DNA of 64,000 bases from Geosporobacter ferrireducens (GCF_001750685.1 NZ_CP017269.1:2025416-2089415); one strand, 5' to 3'. Shown: positions 1 through 10,090, counted from the stretch's first letter. Numbers and translations are program-made. The notes: generated from the letters alone by a model not told the origin.

Positions 1-19
1 AGAGAAGAAAAACTTCTCT
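1..19. terminator. Hairpin at window edge, possible terminator
   Basis: A perfect inverted repeat (AGAGAAG, 5-nt loop, CTTCTCT) lies just downstream of the minus-strand operon that ends at 42. It may be that operon's terminator, but the bases where a U-tract would sit lie outside the window. Confidence 0.35.
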
Positions 20-41
20 GGTCTTTTGTCCCTTATTATTT

Positions 42-1013
42 TTAATATTCAACCTTCCACATATATCTTCGCTGATCCATTGAGTGGTTTCTGAGCTCTG
101 CCATTTTTGCAACCATGCTGCGCTCGATAGGAATCATAATCACAGAATTGAAGAACTCCGCCACACTGTCATCAATGATGTTGATTCCTAATTCTTTTGC
201 ATCTATCACCGTAACTCTTGCAGCATATCTATTAAGGAATTTCAGTGCCCTTTCGTCCAAAGGCCTTGTGCTTCCTTCGCTCATCAGTAATATTACAGGA
301 AGATTTTTATCTGTAGTTTCAAAAGGTCCATGAAAATACTCTCCTGTATGCATGGGTACAGCATGTTTCCACTGCATCTCCATGAAATGGCAGTAGCTCA
401 TCGTATAGGCAGTGCTATAAGCTGGACCACTAGCCATTACATAAAATATCTCATCATCTTTGTATTCCTCTGCAAATTTAATGGAAATTTTATCGATATA
501 TTTCTTTGCTTTCGCAATGATTTGGTCTACTTTAGTGAATGCATCCATAGCGGCATCATACTTGTCATAGTCTTCGTATTGTTTGAGCAATTCAAACCCA
601 AGCCTTAAAGCATTTGACTGATTGCCTTGGCTATAAATCTGATTTTCCCCGTTTGAGTATACCACTACATATTGTCCGTTTTTTGCCATATCTGTAGTTG
701 GAAATCCTGTCATTGCTATTGTAACAGCACCTCTTTTGTTTGCCGTTTTTACTGCTTCAACAGTTTCAGGAGTTGCCTTCAGGGAGCATATAACACAAAT
801 GCAATTTTCGTCAAGCATTGCTGGTGTAGCATGTACAAACTCATTACTGTTGAATATTGATACGCCAAAAGTCTTAGCTTCTTTATTTAAAAGATAATAC
901 CCTCCAAATATAGCGGCTTGCGACCCTCCGCATGCCACAAAATAAACATGTTTTAACCCCCCTATATTATCAAGCTTTGCCTTTACTTCGCTTATAATCT
1001 GTTTTACTTCCAT
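42..1013 (-). CDS. FrlB-like SIS-domain Amadori deglycase
   Basis: A 323-residue sugar isomerase-fold protein with two SIS domains. The first opens with FVACGGSQAA near residue 24. The second contains the HTGEYFHGPFE stretch, and the protein ends in RRYMWKVEY, close to the C-terminus of E. coli FrlB (fructoselysine-6-phosphate deglycase). That family cleaves a phosphorylated Amadori compound to glucose-6-phosphate plus the free amine in the cytoplasm. The ATG at 1013 is preferred because GGAGG lies 7 nt upstream; an in-frame ATG at 1040 has no such site. It is the last gene of the frl-like operon, directly after hyuB. The amine released cannot be read from the sequence. Confidence 0.8.
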   Translation of the reverse strand: MEVKQIISEVKAKLDNIGGLKHVYFVACGGSQAAIFGGYYLLNKEAKTFGVSIFNSNEFVHATPAMLDENCICVICSLKATPETVEAVKTANKRGAVTIAMTGFPTTDMAKNGQYVVVYSNGENQIYSQGNQSNALRLGFELLKQYEDYDKYDAAMDAFTKVDQIIAKAKKYIDKISIKFAEEYKDDEIFYVMASGPAYSTAYTMSYCHFMEMQWKHAVPMHTGEYFHGPFETTDKNLPVILLMSEGSTRPLDERALKFLNRYAARVTVIDAKELGINIIDDSVAEFFNSVIMIPIERSMVAKMAELRNHSMDQRRYMWKVEY

Positions 1014-1058
1014 AGTTGGCCTCCAATTCTCCCTTTTCAATTATTATCTAAATATCAG

Positions 1059-2774
1059 TTATTCTGCAATTCTATATTCATTACCGATCTTTTCTATCTT
1101 CAGTCCGTAAAGTTGGAAAGCTCTCTCAATAGAAACCTTATTCTCTATAACATCTGTAAGGATGGCTTCCGGCTTTCTGTTCTTAGCCTCACCATATCCT
1201 CCAGCACCAGGCGTTTTTATAGTTATCCTATCTCCTGCATTGATGACGATCTCTGAGCACTTTGACGGTAATCTTTCAGTGGTGCCGTCGGTTCTTTTAA
1301 GATAATAGGCTCCCCCACTGCCATTCTCCCCACCATTAAGTCCCCAAGGCGCAAATAGCTGCCGGTCTCCTAAGCCTGTAAAATTAATATTATCGAATCT
1401 TGCTTCAAATTCTCTGCAAATCCCCTGTCCTCCCCTATATTCTCCGGCTCCACCACTATCGGGGATCAGTGAATACTGTCTTACAAGTACAAGAGGAAAC
1501 TCCATCTCCAAAGCCTCTATAGGGAGATTTGAGGTATTTGTCATATGTACTTGAACCCCGTTAAGTCCATCTCCTTGTTTTGTAGCTCCTGCCCCTCCCG
1601 CTATGGTCTCAAGGTATATATAGAAATGGTCTTTTTCATTAGGGTTTGTTCCGCTGAATACAGCAGTTGTACAGGAGCTGTTGCATCCTGCGATTGCCCT
1701 ATCCGGAACTGCCGGTGCCATTGCGCCGAATATTACATCTGCAACACGCATGCAGGTATCAATTCTCGCACCCACTGGAGCAGGATTTTGAGCATTTATG
1801 ATAAGACCAGGTTTTACAATTATATTGAAAGCCCTGTATATACCTGCATTTGAGGGTATTCCCGGATCAATCAATGATTTTAAAGCATAAAATACTGTAG
1901 CAAGAAGACCGTTATAGGTTACATTTATAGGGCCCTCAACCTGTTCATGGGTTCCGGCAAAATCCAAGTCCATAGCGTCTCCTCTTATGCTTATTTTTAC
2001 ACAGATCTTGATTGGATCGGGACTTGCTGCCCCTGCATCATCCATATAATCTGCAAACTCATAATCACCATCACTAAGCTTTGCGATTCCTGCTCTTAAT
2101 CTTCTCTCAGCATAATCCTGCAGTTCATACATACTGTCTATGAGTAAATCACCATATACTTCATATGCTTCCAAGAGTCTTCTCATCCCTACTCTATTGG
2201 CAGCTATCTGCGCATTTAGGTCTCCATATCTTTCTTTAGGTATACGACTATTTGCCATAATAAAATCAAGGACTTCCTCATTCACACGATCATTTTGACA
2301 GACTCTAGAAATTGGTATTTTGATGCCCTCCTGATATATGCTTACAGCATCACCGGAGGTTGAACCAGGTACTTTTCCTCCAACATCACTGTGATGTGCA
2401 AGGTTCGCAACCCATCCCACAAGTTTTTGTTTCTCGAATACAGGTGCAACGATTGTAATATCCGGAAGATGTGTTCCGCCTCCGTTATAGGGGTCATTGC
2501 CTATAAACATATCTCCTGCTTTGATTTCTTCTATAGGATATTTTTTATATACCTCTTTGATGATACTCAGCAGTGATCCTAAATGCATGGGTACGTGCTC
2601 TGCCTGGGCAACCATATTTCCCTCAGGATCAAAGACCGCTGTAGATATATCCCTACGCTCTTTTATATTTGTTGAGTAAGCACTCTTGATTATGGCGATT
2701 CCCATCTCTTCAGCTATAGAAAGTAATAGATTGCCCACAATCTCTACTGTTACTGCATCTACTTTTCTATTCAT
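1059..2774 (-). CDS. Hydantoinase B/oxoprolinase family subunit (HyuB)
   Basis: This 571-residue protein has the normal length for the HyuB family. It carries the conserved NDPYNGGGTHLPDI stretch at residues 93-106 and the Gly-rich C-terminal motifs (GAGGYG) of the family. HyuB pairs with HyuA for ATP-dependent opening of five-membered cyclic amides such as 5-oxoproline or N-methylhydantoin; acetone carboxylases are distant relatives. The start overlaps the end of hyuA by 8 nt and has AAGGGGGTG upstream, so the two are probably translationally coupled. It lies inside an frl-like operon, between hyuA and the deglycase, which suggests a role on a glycated or cyclised amino acid. The actual substrate is unknown. 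Confidence 0.85.
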   Translation of the reverse strand: MNRKVDAVTVEIVGNLLLSIAEEMGIAIIKSAYSTNIKERRDISTAVFDPEGNMVAQAEHVPMHLGSLLSIIKEVYKKYPIEEIKAGDMFIGNDPYNGGGTHLPDITIVAPVFEKQKLVGWVANLAHHSDVGGKVPGSTSGDAVSIYQEGIKIPISRVCQNDRVNEEVLDFIMANSRIPKERYGDLNAQIAANRVGMRRLLEAYEVYGDLLIDSMYELQDYAERRLRAGIAKLSDGDYEFADYMDDAGAASPDPIKICVKISIRGDAMDLDFAGTHEQVEGPINVTYNGLLATVFYALKSLIDPGIPSNAGIYRAFNIIVKPGLIINAQNPAPVGARIDTCMRVADVIFGAMAPAVPDRAIAGCNSSCTTAVFSGTNPNEKDHFYIYLETIAGGAGATKQGDGLNGVQVHMTNTSNLPIEALEMEFPLVLVRQYSLIPDSGGAGEYRGGQGICREFEARFDNINFTGLGDRQLFAPWGLNGGENGSGGAYYLKRTDGTTERLPSKCSEIVINAGDRITIKTPGAGGYGEAKNRKPEAILTDVIENKVSIERAFQLYGLKIEKIGNEYRIAE

Positions 2775-4836
2775 ACTTTTTCACCCCCTGAAAGGATGCT
2801 CTGATATTATTGAATCCATCGGTATATGCAAGCCATCTTGGTGGTATGATTGTCGTCGAATCCATCTGCTCTATGATTGCAGGTCCTTCGATGGTACAAC
2901 CCGGCTCTATATCGTTCCTTTGATAAACATTGGTTGGAAGATAGTTTTTTTGACCTTCAAACAATACATCTCTGACCTCTAAGACATTTGGCACCTTGGC
3001 ATCAGGATTGATAGCCTTTTCGCTTAGATCAGGCTTTTCTATGGTTCCTACTGCACTGACCCTGTAGTTAACCATCTGGATTCTCATATTTTCGTTAAAA
3101 TATCCGTAGGATTTAAAATGCTCCTTATGGAATTTCTCTATCATTTCCTTCATTACTTCTTCTGTCATGATCGCGTCAACCTCAATCGGTATTTCATAGT
3201 TTTGTCTCTCGTATCTACACTCAATCGCACAATGGAAGCTTCTATCACTTGCATCTACTTGCTCCCTGTCTAACATGGCATTTCCTTCTTCTATCATCTG
3301 GCTGAATATCTTCTGCACTGCTTCAATATTATTTTTATCTGCTATCATCACATTCGACCTGCTGATGTCAAACTTAGTATCTGCCATAAGCAGTCCTAAA
3401 GAACAAAGCGTTCCAGGCGAAGGTGGTATCAATACATGATGGATTCCCATTTCTTGAGCTACTTCACATGCATGTAAAGGTCCTGCCCCACCAAAAGCCA
3501 TTAGGGTAAATTCCCTAGGATCATAACCCCGCTCAACAGATACCATTCTTATGGCTCGTATCATATTAGAATTTACTACCGAAATCACTCCAGCTGCAGC
3601 TTCCTTTAAAGTAAGGGTTGATTTGCTGCATATATGTTCTGTCAGTGCTTTTTGAGCAAGCTGCAAATCAACTTTCATTCTTCCACCTAAAATCCTTTTT
3701 TGATTTAGTTTTCCCAAAACGATATTTGCATCGGTTACAGTAGGAATCACCCCGCCCCTCATATAGCACGCTGGCCCTGGCGTAGCCCCCGCACTTTGTG
3801 GTCCTACCTTCAAAGCTCCACCCTCATCGATCCTGCCTATAGAACCTCCACCGGCGCCAACGGTCACGATATCGATCATAGGTATCCGTGCTGGATATCC
3901 TTCTATTAGCCTTTCATTTGAAAGCTGCGTTTTTCCGTTTTCTATCAAGCTAACATCGATACTTGTGCCTCCCATGTCAAAGGTTATAATCTTGTCGATC
4001 TTGCATTGATTGGCTATGTAGCTTGCACCGATTACTCCGGCGCTTGGCCCCGATACTGCAGTTTTTATTGGGCAATCCACCGTTTCTGCTATAGATATGA
4101 CGGACCCATTGGACTGTGTTACGTAGGGTTCCACTGTTATACCTGCATCCATGATTGATTTTTCAAATCGGTTTACATACTTCTCCATTACAGGTCCTAA
4201 GTATACATTCAGTACAGTTGTACTCATTCTTGAATACTCCCTGAATTCTGGAACGAGCTCCGAAGAGGTTGTAATGTAAACATCTGGATACTCTTCTTTA
4301 ATGATCTCCTTTATTCTAAGCTCATGTACAGGATTGATAAATGAGAACAGTGTACATACCGCAATGGCCTTGACTTCATGTTCCTTCAAGTATCTTGCTG
4401 CCTCTCTAACGCCATCCTCATCCAGTGCAGTGTCTATTGTACCATCATACAGGATTCTTTCTTCAACTTCGCATTTCAATCCAGGAGGAATAAGACTTTC
4501 AGGCTTCTCTTTGAGCAAATCATAAAGTGAAGGTCGTTTCTGCCATCCAATCTCCATCAAATCCTTGAATCCTTTTGTGGTTATTAATCCAGTCTTTGCC
4601 CCTTTTTTTTCTATGAGGGCATTTGTTGCTACTGTTGTCCCGTGTGCAAGATAGCTAACCTCTTCCGGCTTTATGCAATGCTCCGTCAAAACATGTAGAA
4701 TTCCGCTCACGATCGCTTTAGACGGATCCTCTGGAGTTGAGCTTTGCTTGTAATGAGACAGTTTACCCTGTTTTGTATCAAATATTGAAAAATCCGTAAA
4801 AGTACCTCCTACGTCAACGCCTATCATATAGCTCAT
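2767..4836 (-). CDS. Hydantoinase A/oxoprolinase family subunit (HyuA)
   Basis: A 689-residue HyuA-family protein with the actin-like ATPase fold. The N-terminal phosphate-binding motif GVDVGGTFTDF begins near residue 5, a second motif (TFDMGGTSIDVSLI) lies mid-protein, and GFGGAGPLHA-type sequence (here AFGGAGPLHA) follows. The family couples ATP hydrolysis to opening of lactam or hydantoin rings together with HyuB. The ATG at 4836 is chosen because GGGTG lies 6 nt upstream; a GTG at 4845 is in frame but too close to that site. It sits between the FrlC-like gene (38 nt upstream) and hyuB (overlapping), which is unusual company for an Amadori pathway. Confidence 0.85.
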   Translation of the reverse strand: MSYMIGVDVGGTFTDFSIFDTKQGKLSHYKQSSTPEDPSKAIVSGILHVLTEHCIKPEEVSYLAHGTTVATNALIEKKGAKTGLITTKGFKDLMEIGWQKRPSLYDLLKEKPESLIPPGLKCEVEERILYDGTIDTALDEDGVREAARYLKEHEVKAIAVCTLFSFINPVHELRIKEIIKEEYPDVYITTSSELVPEFREYSRMSTTVLNVYLGPVMEKYVNRFEKSIMDAGITVEPYVTQSNGSVISIAETVDCPIKTAVSGPSAGVIGASYIANQCKIDKIITFDMGGTSIDVSLIENGKTQLSNERLIEGYPARIPMIDIVTVGAGGGSIGRIDEGGALKVGPQSAGATPGPACYMRGGVIPTVTDANIVLGKLNQKRILGGRMKVDLQLAQKALTEHICSKSTLTLKEAAAGVISVVNSNMIRAIRMVSVERGYDPREFTLMAFGGAGPLHACEVAQEMGIHHVLIPPSPGTLCSLGLLMADTKFDISRSNVMIADKNNIEAVQKIFSQMIEEGNAMLDREQVDASDRSFHCAIECRYERQNYEIPIEVDAIMTEEVMKEMIEKFHKEHFKSYGYFNENMRIQMVNYRVSAVGTIEKPDLSEKAINPDAKVPNVLEVRDVLFEGQKNYLPTNVYQRNDIEPGCTIEGPAIIEQMDSTTIIPPRWLAYTDGFNNIRASFQGVKKYE

Positions 4837-4874
4837 ATCTATCACCCTTCTTTATTGCGTCATATTTTAATGTT

Positions 4875-5720
4875 TTACACTTCTTTCAGCTTATTGTTTT
4901 TCTTAAGCCATTCAAGACTTTTTCTATCAGCCTCTTCAGGCTTATGCCTATACTGCAGGGCCGTAAACTCAAAAGTATAAAAGCCTTTATATTCATTTTC
5001 TTCTAACGCATCGATATATTCTCCTATAGGTAAATTCCCCTCACCTAAAGCCAGGTGGCCCATAGGTGTGGCATCCAGTAAATGGACATGTACAAGCTTA
5101 TCACCCAATATACGTGGATAATCATTGATCTCTTCCCTGGCAAGTGCCGCTTGCCCCATATCCAGCATCCCCTTTAAGTTATCTGATGGTATCGTGTCCA
5201 GCATTTTTTTTAAATGATGTACATCATTCACAATATTTGAAGAAAATACAGATAATGGCTCATATGCTAAAATTACACCCCTTTTTTCAGCATATTTGAC
5301 TAATTCCTTCATTGAGGCAACAGATCTTTGCCATGCCTCTTCTACATCCGAGTCAAAATATCCACAACCTGCAGTTACCAAAACATATGGAGAATCAAGC
5401 TCTCTTGCGGCATCAATGGCAGTTTTAAAATATTTAATACTTTTTTCCCTGAGCGCTGTTTCTTCTGCTGCGATGTTTACTGGATAAGAGCACTGTTCTG
5501 GTGTAATGCAGACAACCTTTAATCCTCTGCTCTCGATTGCTTTCTTCTTTGATGCTAATATCTTCTCATCTAAAGTATCTAAATCAAAATGCGGTGCTGC
5601 TGCCCATAGCTCAATATTTTTCATATTCAGATTTACAGCTGAATCCAGAAAATATTCAAAGCTCATTCTAACGTAATGGTAATTACCTATAGCCAAGCGC
5701 GACTTCTCTATTTGAGCCAC
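4875..5720 (-). CDS. FrlC-like sugar epimerase (xylose-isomerase-like TIM barrel)
   Basis: A 281-residue AP-endonuclease-2/xylose-isomerase-type TIM barrel. The four metal-binding residues typical of the fold are visible: Glu154 (LAYEPL), Asp187 (MLDMGQ), His213 (VHVHLLD) and Glu251 (TFEFT). The order of motifs, including the HL-D and GEGNLPIGEY region, resembles E. coli FrlC, which interconverts fructoselysine and its C3 epimer psicoselysine. A GTG start at 5720 follows AAAGGAGGG. It is flanked by the FrlD-like kinase, 12 nt upstream, and hyuA. Other sugar-phosphate epimerases share the fold, so the substrate is inferred from context. Confidence 0.7.
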   Translation of the reverse strand: MAQIEKSRLAIGNYHYVRMSFEYFLDSAVNLNMKNIELWAAAPHFDLDTLDEKILASKKKAIESRGLKVVCITPEQCSYPVNIAAEETALREKSIKYFKTAIDAARELDSPYVLVTAGCGYFDSDVEEAWQRSVASMKELVKYAEKRGVILAYEPLSVFSSNIVNDVHHLKKMLDTIPSDNLKGMLDMGQAALAREEINDYPRILGDKLVHVHLLDATPMGHLALGEGNLPIGEYIDALEENEYKGFYTFEFTALQYRHKPEEADRKSLEWLKKNNKLKEV

Positions 5721-5732
5721 TATAACCCTCCT

Positions 5733-6626
5733 TTAACCAATTTTTTCAAGAATCGGTTCCGGTATCGAAATACCATGTCCAAAGGCACCCTTTACAAGAC
5801 AGCTCTTCGCTGCGAATTCTGCTGCTTGATTCAGCGCATATTTATATGTTTTTTCCTTATCGGCTGCCTTTTCTTCAACTTTTTCAATAACATTCTTTTT
5901 GATGTACAAATAGTTTATAAGGAATCCTGCCGCAAAAGAATCTCCCGCTCCAAGGGTATCTACGGCTTCCACCATTAAAGGCTTTTGATATATCATCAAA
6001 TCCCCATCATATAGCCAAGCTCCCCTGCTTCCCATCGTTGCCACAACTGTTTTACATCCTAAATCATGTATGGTTTTGCAGATTGATTTCGTTTCATCAT
6101 CCGACTTTTCTCCACAGGACAGAAAAGCATAGCTTAAATAGGGGCATATTTTCTTGGTAACATCCCAATCTTGCCATTTATATGAAAAATCATAGGATAT
6201 AGGAATACCCGCTGAATAAACACTGTCTAACTGGTCATTAAAATAACTATTATTGCTGGTATGAACCAGATCAAAATCCTTGATATATTCCATGTCTTCA
6301 TTGTTTAAAACAATCGGCTTTTCCTTTGCTATTCCTCCTCGGTTACTTTTAATGAATACTCTATCCCCGTCAATAAGCTTCACCACGGCATATCCATTTT
6401 CACCCTCATATTGTCTGCTGTAGCGGTGATCCACTTCCAGCAAATCTAGCGTATGTATAATATGCTCTGCTACTTCATCTTTACCGAATACACCAATGTA
6501 TGAAGCGTCTGCCCCCAATGATTTTGCATACACCGCAAAATTAAGGGTCTGCCCTCCCGGATACATCCTATTTGAGTGAATATAGATGTCGCATACATTA
6601 TCGCCGATCCCTACAACCTTAAGCAA
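5733..6626 (-). CDS. FrlD-like PfkB-family kinase
   Basis: A PfkB/ribokinase-family kinase of 297 residues. The N-terminal GIGDNVCDIY and YPGGQTLNFAVYAK segments and SYDFSYKW mid-protein resemble E. coli FrlD (fructoselysine 6-kinase). The catalytic motif GAGDSFAAGF contains the expected base, Asp229. It should phosphorylate the imported Amadori compound at C6 before the deglycase acts. A TTG at 6626 is preferred because GGGGTG lies 6 nt upstream; the GTG at 6635 is within that site. It is the first enzyme gene after the TRAP transporter genes. A simple fructokinase is the alternative, but the FrlB and FrlC neighbours argue against it. Confidence 0.75.
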   Translation of the reverse strand: MLKVVGIGDNVCDIYIHSNRMYPGGQTLNFAVYAKSLGADASYIGVFGKDEVAEHIIHTLDLLEVDHRYSRQYEGENGYAVVKLIDGDRVFIKSNRGGIAKEKPIVLNNEDMEYIKDFDLVHTSNNSYFNDQLDSVYSAGIPISYDFSYKWQDWDVTKKICPYLSYAFLSCGEKSDDETKSICKTIHDLGCKTVVATMGSRGAWLYDGDLMIYQKPLMVEAVDTLGAGDSFAAGFLINYLYIKKNVIEKVEEKAADKEKTYKYALNQAAEFAAKSCLVKGAFGHGISIPEPILEKIG

Positions 6627-6652
6627 TTTAAACACCCCACATTTTTCCTGTT

Positions 6653-6689
6653 AAGCCATATTCCCGCCATAACAGCGGGAATATAGCTT
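6653..6689. other. Intercistronic hairpin between dctP and frlD-like gene
   Basis: Arms of 15 nt (AAGCCATATTCCCGC and its near-perfect complement, one mismatch) flank a 7-nt loop just after the dctP stop codon. There is no U-tract on the minus strand. It therefore looks more like an mRNA-stabilising or partial attenuation hairpin that keeps binding-protein expression high than a full terminator. Confidence 0.55.
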
Positions 6690-6697
6690 AAATCTTT

Positions 6698-7738
6698 TTA
6701 TCTTAAAGCCTGAACCTTCTCATATAATCCTGGCGTACCCCAGAATCCTTCTGATTCCAATTGTCCGGCAAGCGGTGCCATTTTAGCCATAAATGCCTCT
6801 TTGTCAAAGTCTACAAACTCAACACCTGCTTCGATGAGCTTTTTCTTATCTTCTTGCCACTTTGTATTGATTGTTGTATTGAACTCTTCTGCTGCGATCT
6901 CAGCACATTCTTCGATGATTTTTTGCTGCTCGGGAGTAAGTCTGTCCCAGGCGGTTTTTGAAAAACTCAAGGCCTCCAGTGGAAATGCATAATCAACCTC
7001 TGCTACATAAGGTGCTGCCTCAAAAAGTTTAACGGAATAGTAAGCTTCCTTTGTACACTCTCCCGCATCAACAACCCCCTGCATCAATGCAAATGGATAC
7101 TCAGACCATGCAACAATTGTGGGTACTGCTCCCATGGTTCTAAAGTTTTTCTCCCAAATTGGTATATTTGGTATTCTGAATTTAACACCCTTTAGGTCAT
7201 CAGGGCTATATATTGGCTTCTTACCGAATATGATCCTTGGGTTCTTCTTGAAATTGAAGTTAACTACATGAATACCTTGATCCTCAAGGACCTTAAAAGC
7301 TGCATCTGCTAAATCTGACTCCAAGTATTTAAATAAATGGTCGTGGTCTTCAAATGCAAAGGCCATGGAGATGATGTTAAAGTCCTTTGAATATGTACCA
7401 AGTGTATCAATGGCAGTCATTACAGCCTGTTGAAGATCTACCTGAAGGTTTTCAAGCATGGTGATCTCATTCCCTAATTGCTCTGCCGGATAGAATTCAA
7501 ATACTACCTCACCTTCTAATCGCTCATTTACCAGATCGGTGAATAGCTGACATACGATTGCTGCCGGTTCACCTAGTGCTCCTGCATTTCCAAGCTTGTA
7601 AACCATTGGTGATTTTTTAGGAGCTTCCTGCGCTGTGCCGTTTTCTGGTTGGCCAGTAGTAGGATTATTCTGTACACATCCTACAATTGTACCCAATACC
7701 AGTGCAATAACTAAAAGCATCATGAATAATCTTTTCAT
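6698..7738 (-). CDS. TRAP transporter substrate-binding lipoprotein (DctP)
   Basis: A 346-residue DctP-family extracytoplasmic binding protein. The N-terminus is a lipoprotein signal peptide with lipobox LGTIVGC (Cys21). Arg188 in GVKFRIPNIP is the conserved residue that holds the ligand carboxylate in this family. It captures a carboxylate-bearing solute for the DctQ/DctM membrane complex encoded immediately upstream. The neighbouring frl-like enzymes suggest a fructosyl amino acid or a cyclised derivative. Known frl systems use other importer classes, so a TRAP system would be a variant. Confidence 0.88.
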   Translation of the reverse strand: MKRLFMMLLVIALVLGTIVGCVQNNPTTGQPENGTAQEAPKKSPMVYKLGNAGALGEPAAIVCQLFTDLVNERLEGEVVFEFYPAEQLGNEITMLENLQVDLQQAVMTAIDTLGTYSKDFNIISMAFAFEDHDHLFKYLESDLADAAFKVLEDQGIHVVNFNFKKNPRIIFGKKPIYSPDDLKGVKFRIPNIPIWEKNFRTMGAVPTIVAWSEYPFALMQGVVDAGECTKEAYYSVKLFEAAPYVAEVDYAFPLEALSFSKTAWDRLTPEQQKIIEECAEIAAEEFNTTINTKWQEDKKKLIEAGVEFVDFDKEAFMAKMAPLAGQLESEGFWGTPGLYEKVQALR

Positions 7739-7760
7739 TTTTCCCCCTCTTCCTTAACAT

Positions 7761-9053
7761 TTATTTTATTGCGCCCAATACGCGAGGTACCCAAAGTGTG
7801 ATACCTGGAATAAAGGTCACAAGCAATAACGTAACTACTAATGGAATTAAAAACTGTACTGTATACTTAAGCGACTTATCAAAAGAGACACCAGTGGCCT
7901 TAGCAGTTACAAACAGTGAAGGCGCCATTGGCGGGGTTATCAATCCCAGTGTCAAGTTCAACACAGCTATAACACCCACATGAATAAGACTTAAATTAAG
8001 CGCTGCAGCTAGGTTCATCAATAACGGTGCAATCATTATCAAAACCTGCATAGAGCCTATGAAGCAGCCCATAAACAAAAGGATTCCATTTAATGCCAGT
8101 AAAACCAGGTATGTATTTCCCAATGACAAAATCATGTTCGTCATATATGTGATCAAACCACTTGTTACGATCATCCAGTTAAAAATCAAACCCGTAGCTG
8201 CCAGGGCCATTACCATAGAAGAAGAGATCAAGGTATTGGTAAGTGTCCTGGTCAGCATCTTTATCGAAAACTTTTTATATACCACCGAAAGGACTACACA
8301 GTAGGCTCCTGCTACTACACTACTCTCCGTGGGTGTAAAAATCCCTGTCATGATACCGCCTATCAGGATTATCGGACCTCCTAAAGCCGGTAAAGACTTG
8401 AGAGAGTATTCGAACCTTTCTGCCCATGATGCCTTCTGTACAGTGGGCGCCTTTATCTTAAACTTCTTTACAGCTACTACAATCCATATCATCATGGATA
8501 ATCCCATAAGCACCCCAGGAACCACACCTGCAAGAAACATGGCCAGTGTAGAAGTTTGGGATAAAAAAGCCCATATAACAAAGTTTATACTCGGTGGTAT
8601 TATTGGACCTATGGCAGAGGATGCTGCTGTTACTGCAACTGAGAAATGCTCATCATAGCCTGCATCCTTCATCGCTTTTACTTCTATAGTCCCGAGGCCT
8701 CCTGCATCAGCTAAGGCTGAACCTGACATGCCTGCAAAGATCATACTTGCTATTACATTTGCATGGGCCAATCCTCCGGTGAAGTGGCCTATCCATTTTT
8801 CGGCTGCAACAAATATCCTGTCAGTCAAACCGATTTCATTCATGAATATACCTACAAATAAGAACGCTGGAATCGCAAGGAGATTAAAATCTGAAAGCGC
8901 ATTTGCAAATTTTTGTGCGAACATTACAAAGTTCTGTCCATTGATCACTGCATACATCACGCTAGAGGTGGTCATTGCAAAGGCAATGGGGACTTGTGCC
9001 AGAATCATAAATATAAAAACTATAAAATAATACTTTAACATTGGATCAATCAA
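7761..9053 (-). CDS. TRAP transporter large permease (DctM)
   Basis: A 430-residue, very hydrophobic protein with the DctM-family pattern of about twelve membrane spans, including the FAGMSGSALADAGGLG and IGPIIPPS segments. It forms the sodium-coupled translocation channel. It appears to start with TTG at 9053, preceded by GGAGGTG 7 nt away. That start overlaps the end of the DctQ gene by 8 nt, so translation is probably coupled. Confidence 0.88.
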   Translation of the reverse strand: MIDPMLKYYFIVFIFMILAQVPIAFAMTTSSVMYAVINGQNFVMFAQKFANALSDFNLLAIPAFLFVGIFMNEIGLTDRIFVAAEKWIGHFTGGLAHANVIASMIFAGMSGSALADAGGLGTIEVKAMKDAGYDEHFSVAVTAASSAIGPIIPPSINFVIWAFLSQTSTLAMFLAGVVPGVLMGLSMMIWIVVAVKKFKIKAPTVQKASWAERFEYSLKSLPALGGPIILIGGIMTGIFTPTESSVVAGAYCVVLSVVYKKFSIKMLTRTLTNTLISSSMVMALAATGLIFNWMIVTSGLITYMTNMILSLGNTYLVLLALNGILLFMGCFIGSMQVLIMIAPLLMNLAAALNLSLIHVGVIAVLNLTLGLITPPMAPSLFVTAKATGVSFDKSLKYTVQFLIPLVVTLLLVTFIPGITLWVPRVLGAIK

Positions 9054-9609
9054 GCTTTACACCTCCCTCTCCAAAAGACGGCATCATAAGCTTATCATCT
9101 TTCAAAATGAGATATTCTATAGTCTTCACAGCACTCAAGGCTACAAGTAGTACCCCCATAACAACGATGGGAAGGGCAAAATAGTACGCTTTACTGAATG
9201 AAAGTCCTCCCAGCGGTATGAGTTTCTTCTGCATCCTAAAAAGAGTAAGTCCTCCAGGAATGTATACGAAGGAAGTTGTTAGTACTACAAGATTTGTCAC
9301 ATGATGCATAATCTTTTTTACAATGGATGGTGAATTTTGTAGACAAAATTCTATTACTGCATGCTCATTGTGCCAATAGACGATTGCATTGCCTAAGGCC
9401 ATCGACCAAACCATTAGGGCTATGACTAGCTCATCCGCACCATAGATTGGGTTCTTAAATACGAATCTTAGGACAACCTGAAAAAACAGTATTACCATAA
9501 AAATTCCTACAATATAACCGGTAATGATGCTTAAGACTCTTATAAACTGATCTACAACGTTATGGATCTTCTTCACTACCTTTTTTACCAAACCATTGGA
9601 ATCATCCAT
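9046..9609 (-). CDS. TRAP transporter small permease (DctQ)
   Basis: A small membrane protein with four predicted spans and the family signature GADELVIALMVWSMALGNA. It bridges DctP and DctM. The open frame extends back to 9672, but the ATG at 9609 is chosen because GGGGGTG lies 8 nt upstream. The resulting 187 residues fit the family. It is the first gene of the frl-like operon. Confidence 0.82.
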   Translation of the reverse strand: MDDSNGLVKKVVKKIHNVVDQFIRVLSIITGYIVGIFMVILFFQVVLRFVFKNPIYGADELVIALMVWSMALGNAIVYWHNEHAVIEFCLQNSPSIVKKIMHHVTNLVVLTTSFVYIPGGLTLFRMQKKLIPLGGLSFSKAYYFALPIVVMGVLLVALSAVKTIEYLILKDDKLMMPSFGEGGVKLD

Positions 9610-10090
9610 TTTTAACACCCCCACAGAAAGCTTTTGAATCAAATTCTGTCTATTATAAAGCTTCAGATCCAATTTTTAAATTCCATATTTCCGACTGAAT
9701 AATTCTATAATATATTGGCTATACTACAGCAAATCAGACAATAAAACCGAGGCCGACCTAGACGAAATGTAAAAACTGTTATATAGAAAAACGAACAAGA
9801 GGTTATACAGAAAAATTCAAAAACACAATTAAAGATAGGCAAAAGAAAAAGTCGTAGCAAAATATTTTTGATACCAGCGGCTTTTTAGGCATGCTTCGAA
9901 AAAAGTAAAGAAAAAAGATAAGATTATGTATATATTCAATGGCCTATTTAACATGATGTATCAGTCAGTACTTATCCACTCAATGAGGCAAACCTTGTTG
10001 ATAAAGCCTTATATCTAGAAACACCTCCCTGCTAAATTTCGAAAACCATCTCACAAGCCATTCCATATATTGCTAAGCACGTATATAAAC
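9610..10090 (-). other. Long untranslated leader of the frl-like operon
   Basis: About 480 nt separate the predicted transcription start (near 10094) from the dctQ start codon. No conserved riboswitch was recognised. A Shine-Dalgarno-like GGGAGG near 10028 is followed by frames that soon close, so this may be decayed coding DNA. A weak hairpin with G-U pairs lies at 9846-9886. Confidence 0.4.

Noticed and set aside
9673..10090. A decayed gene in the frl leader
   Set aside because: A Shine-Dalgarno-like site is present, but all frames close quickly and no protein family could be recognised.
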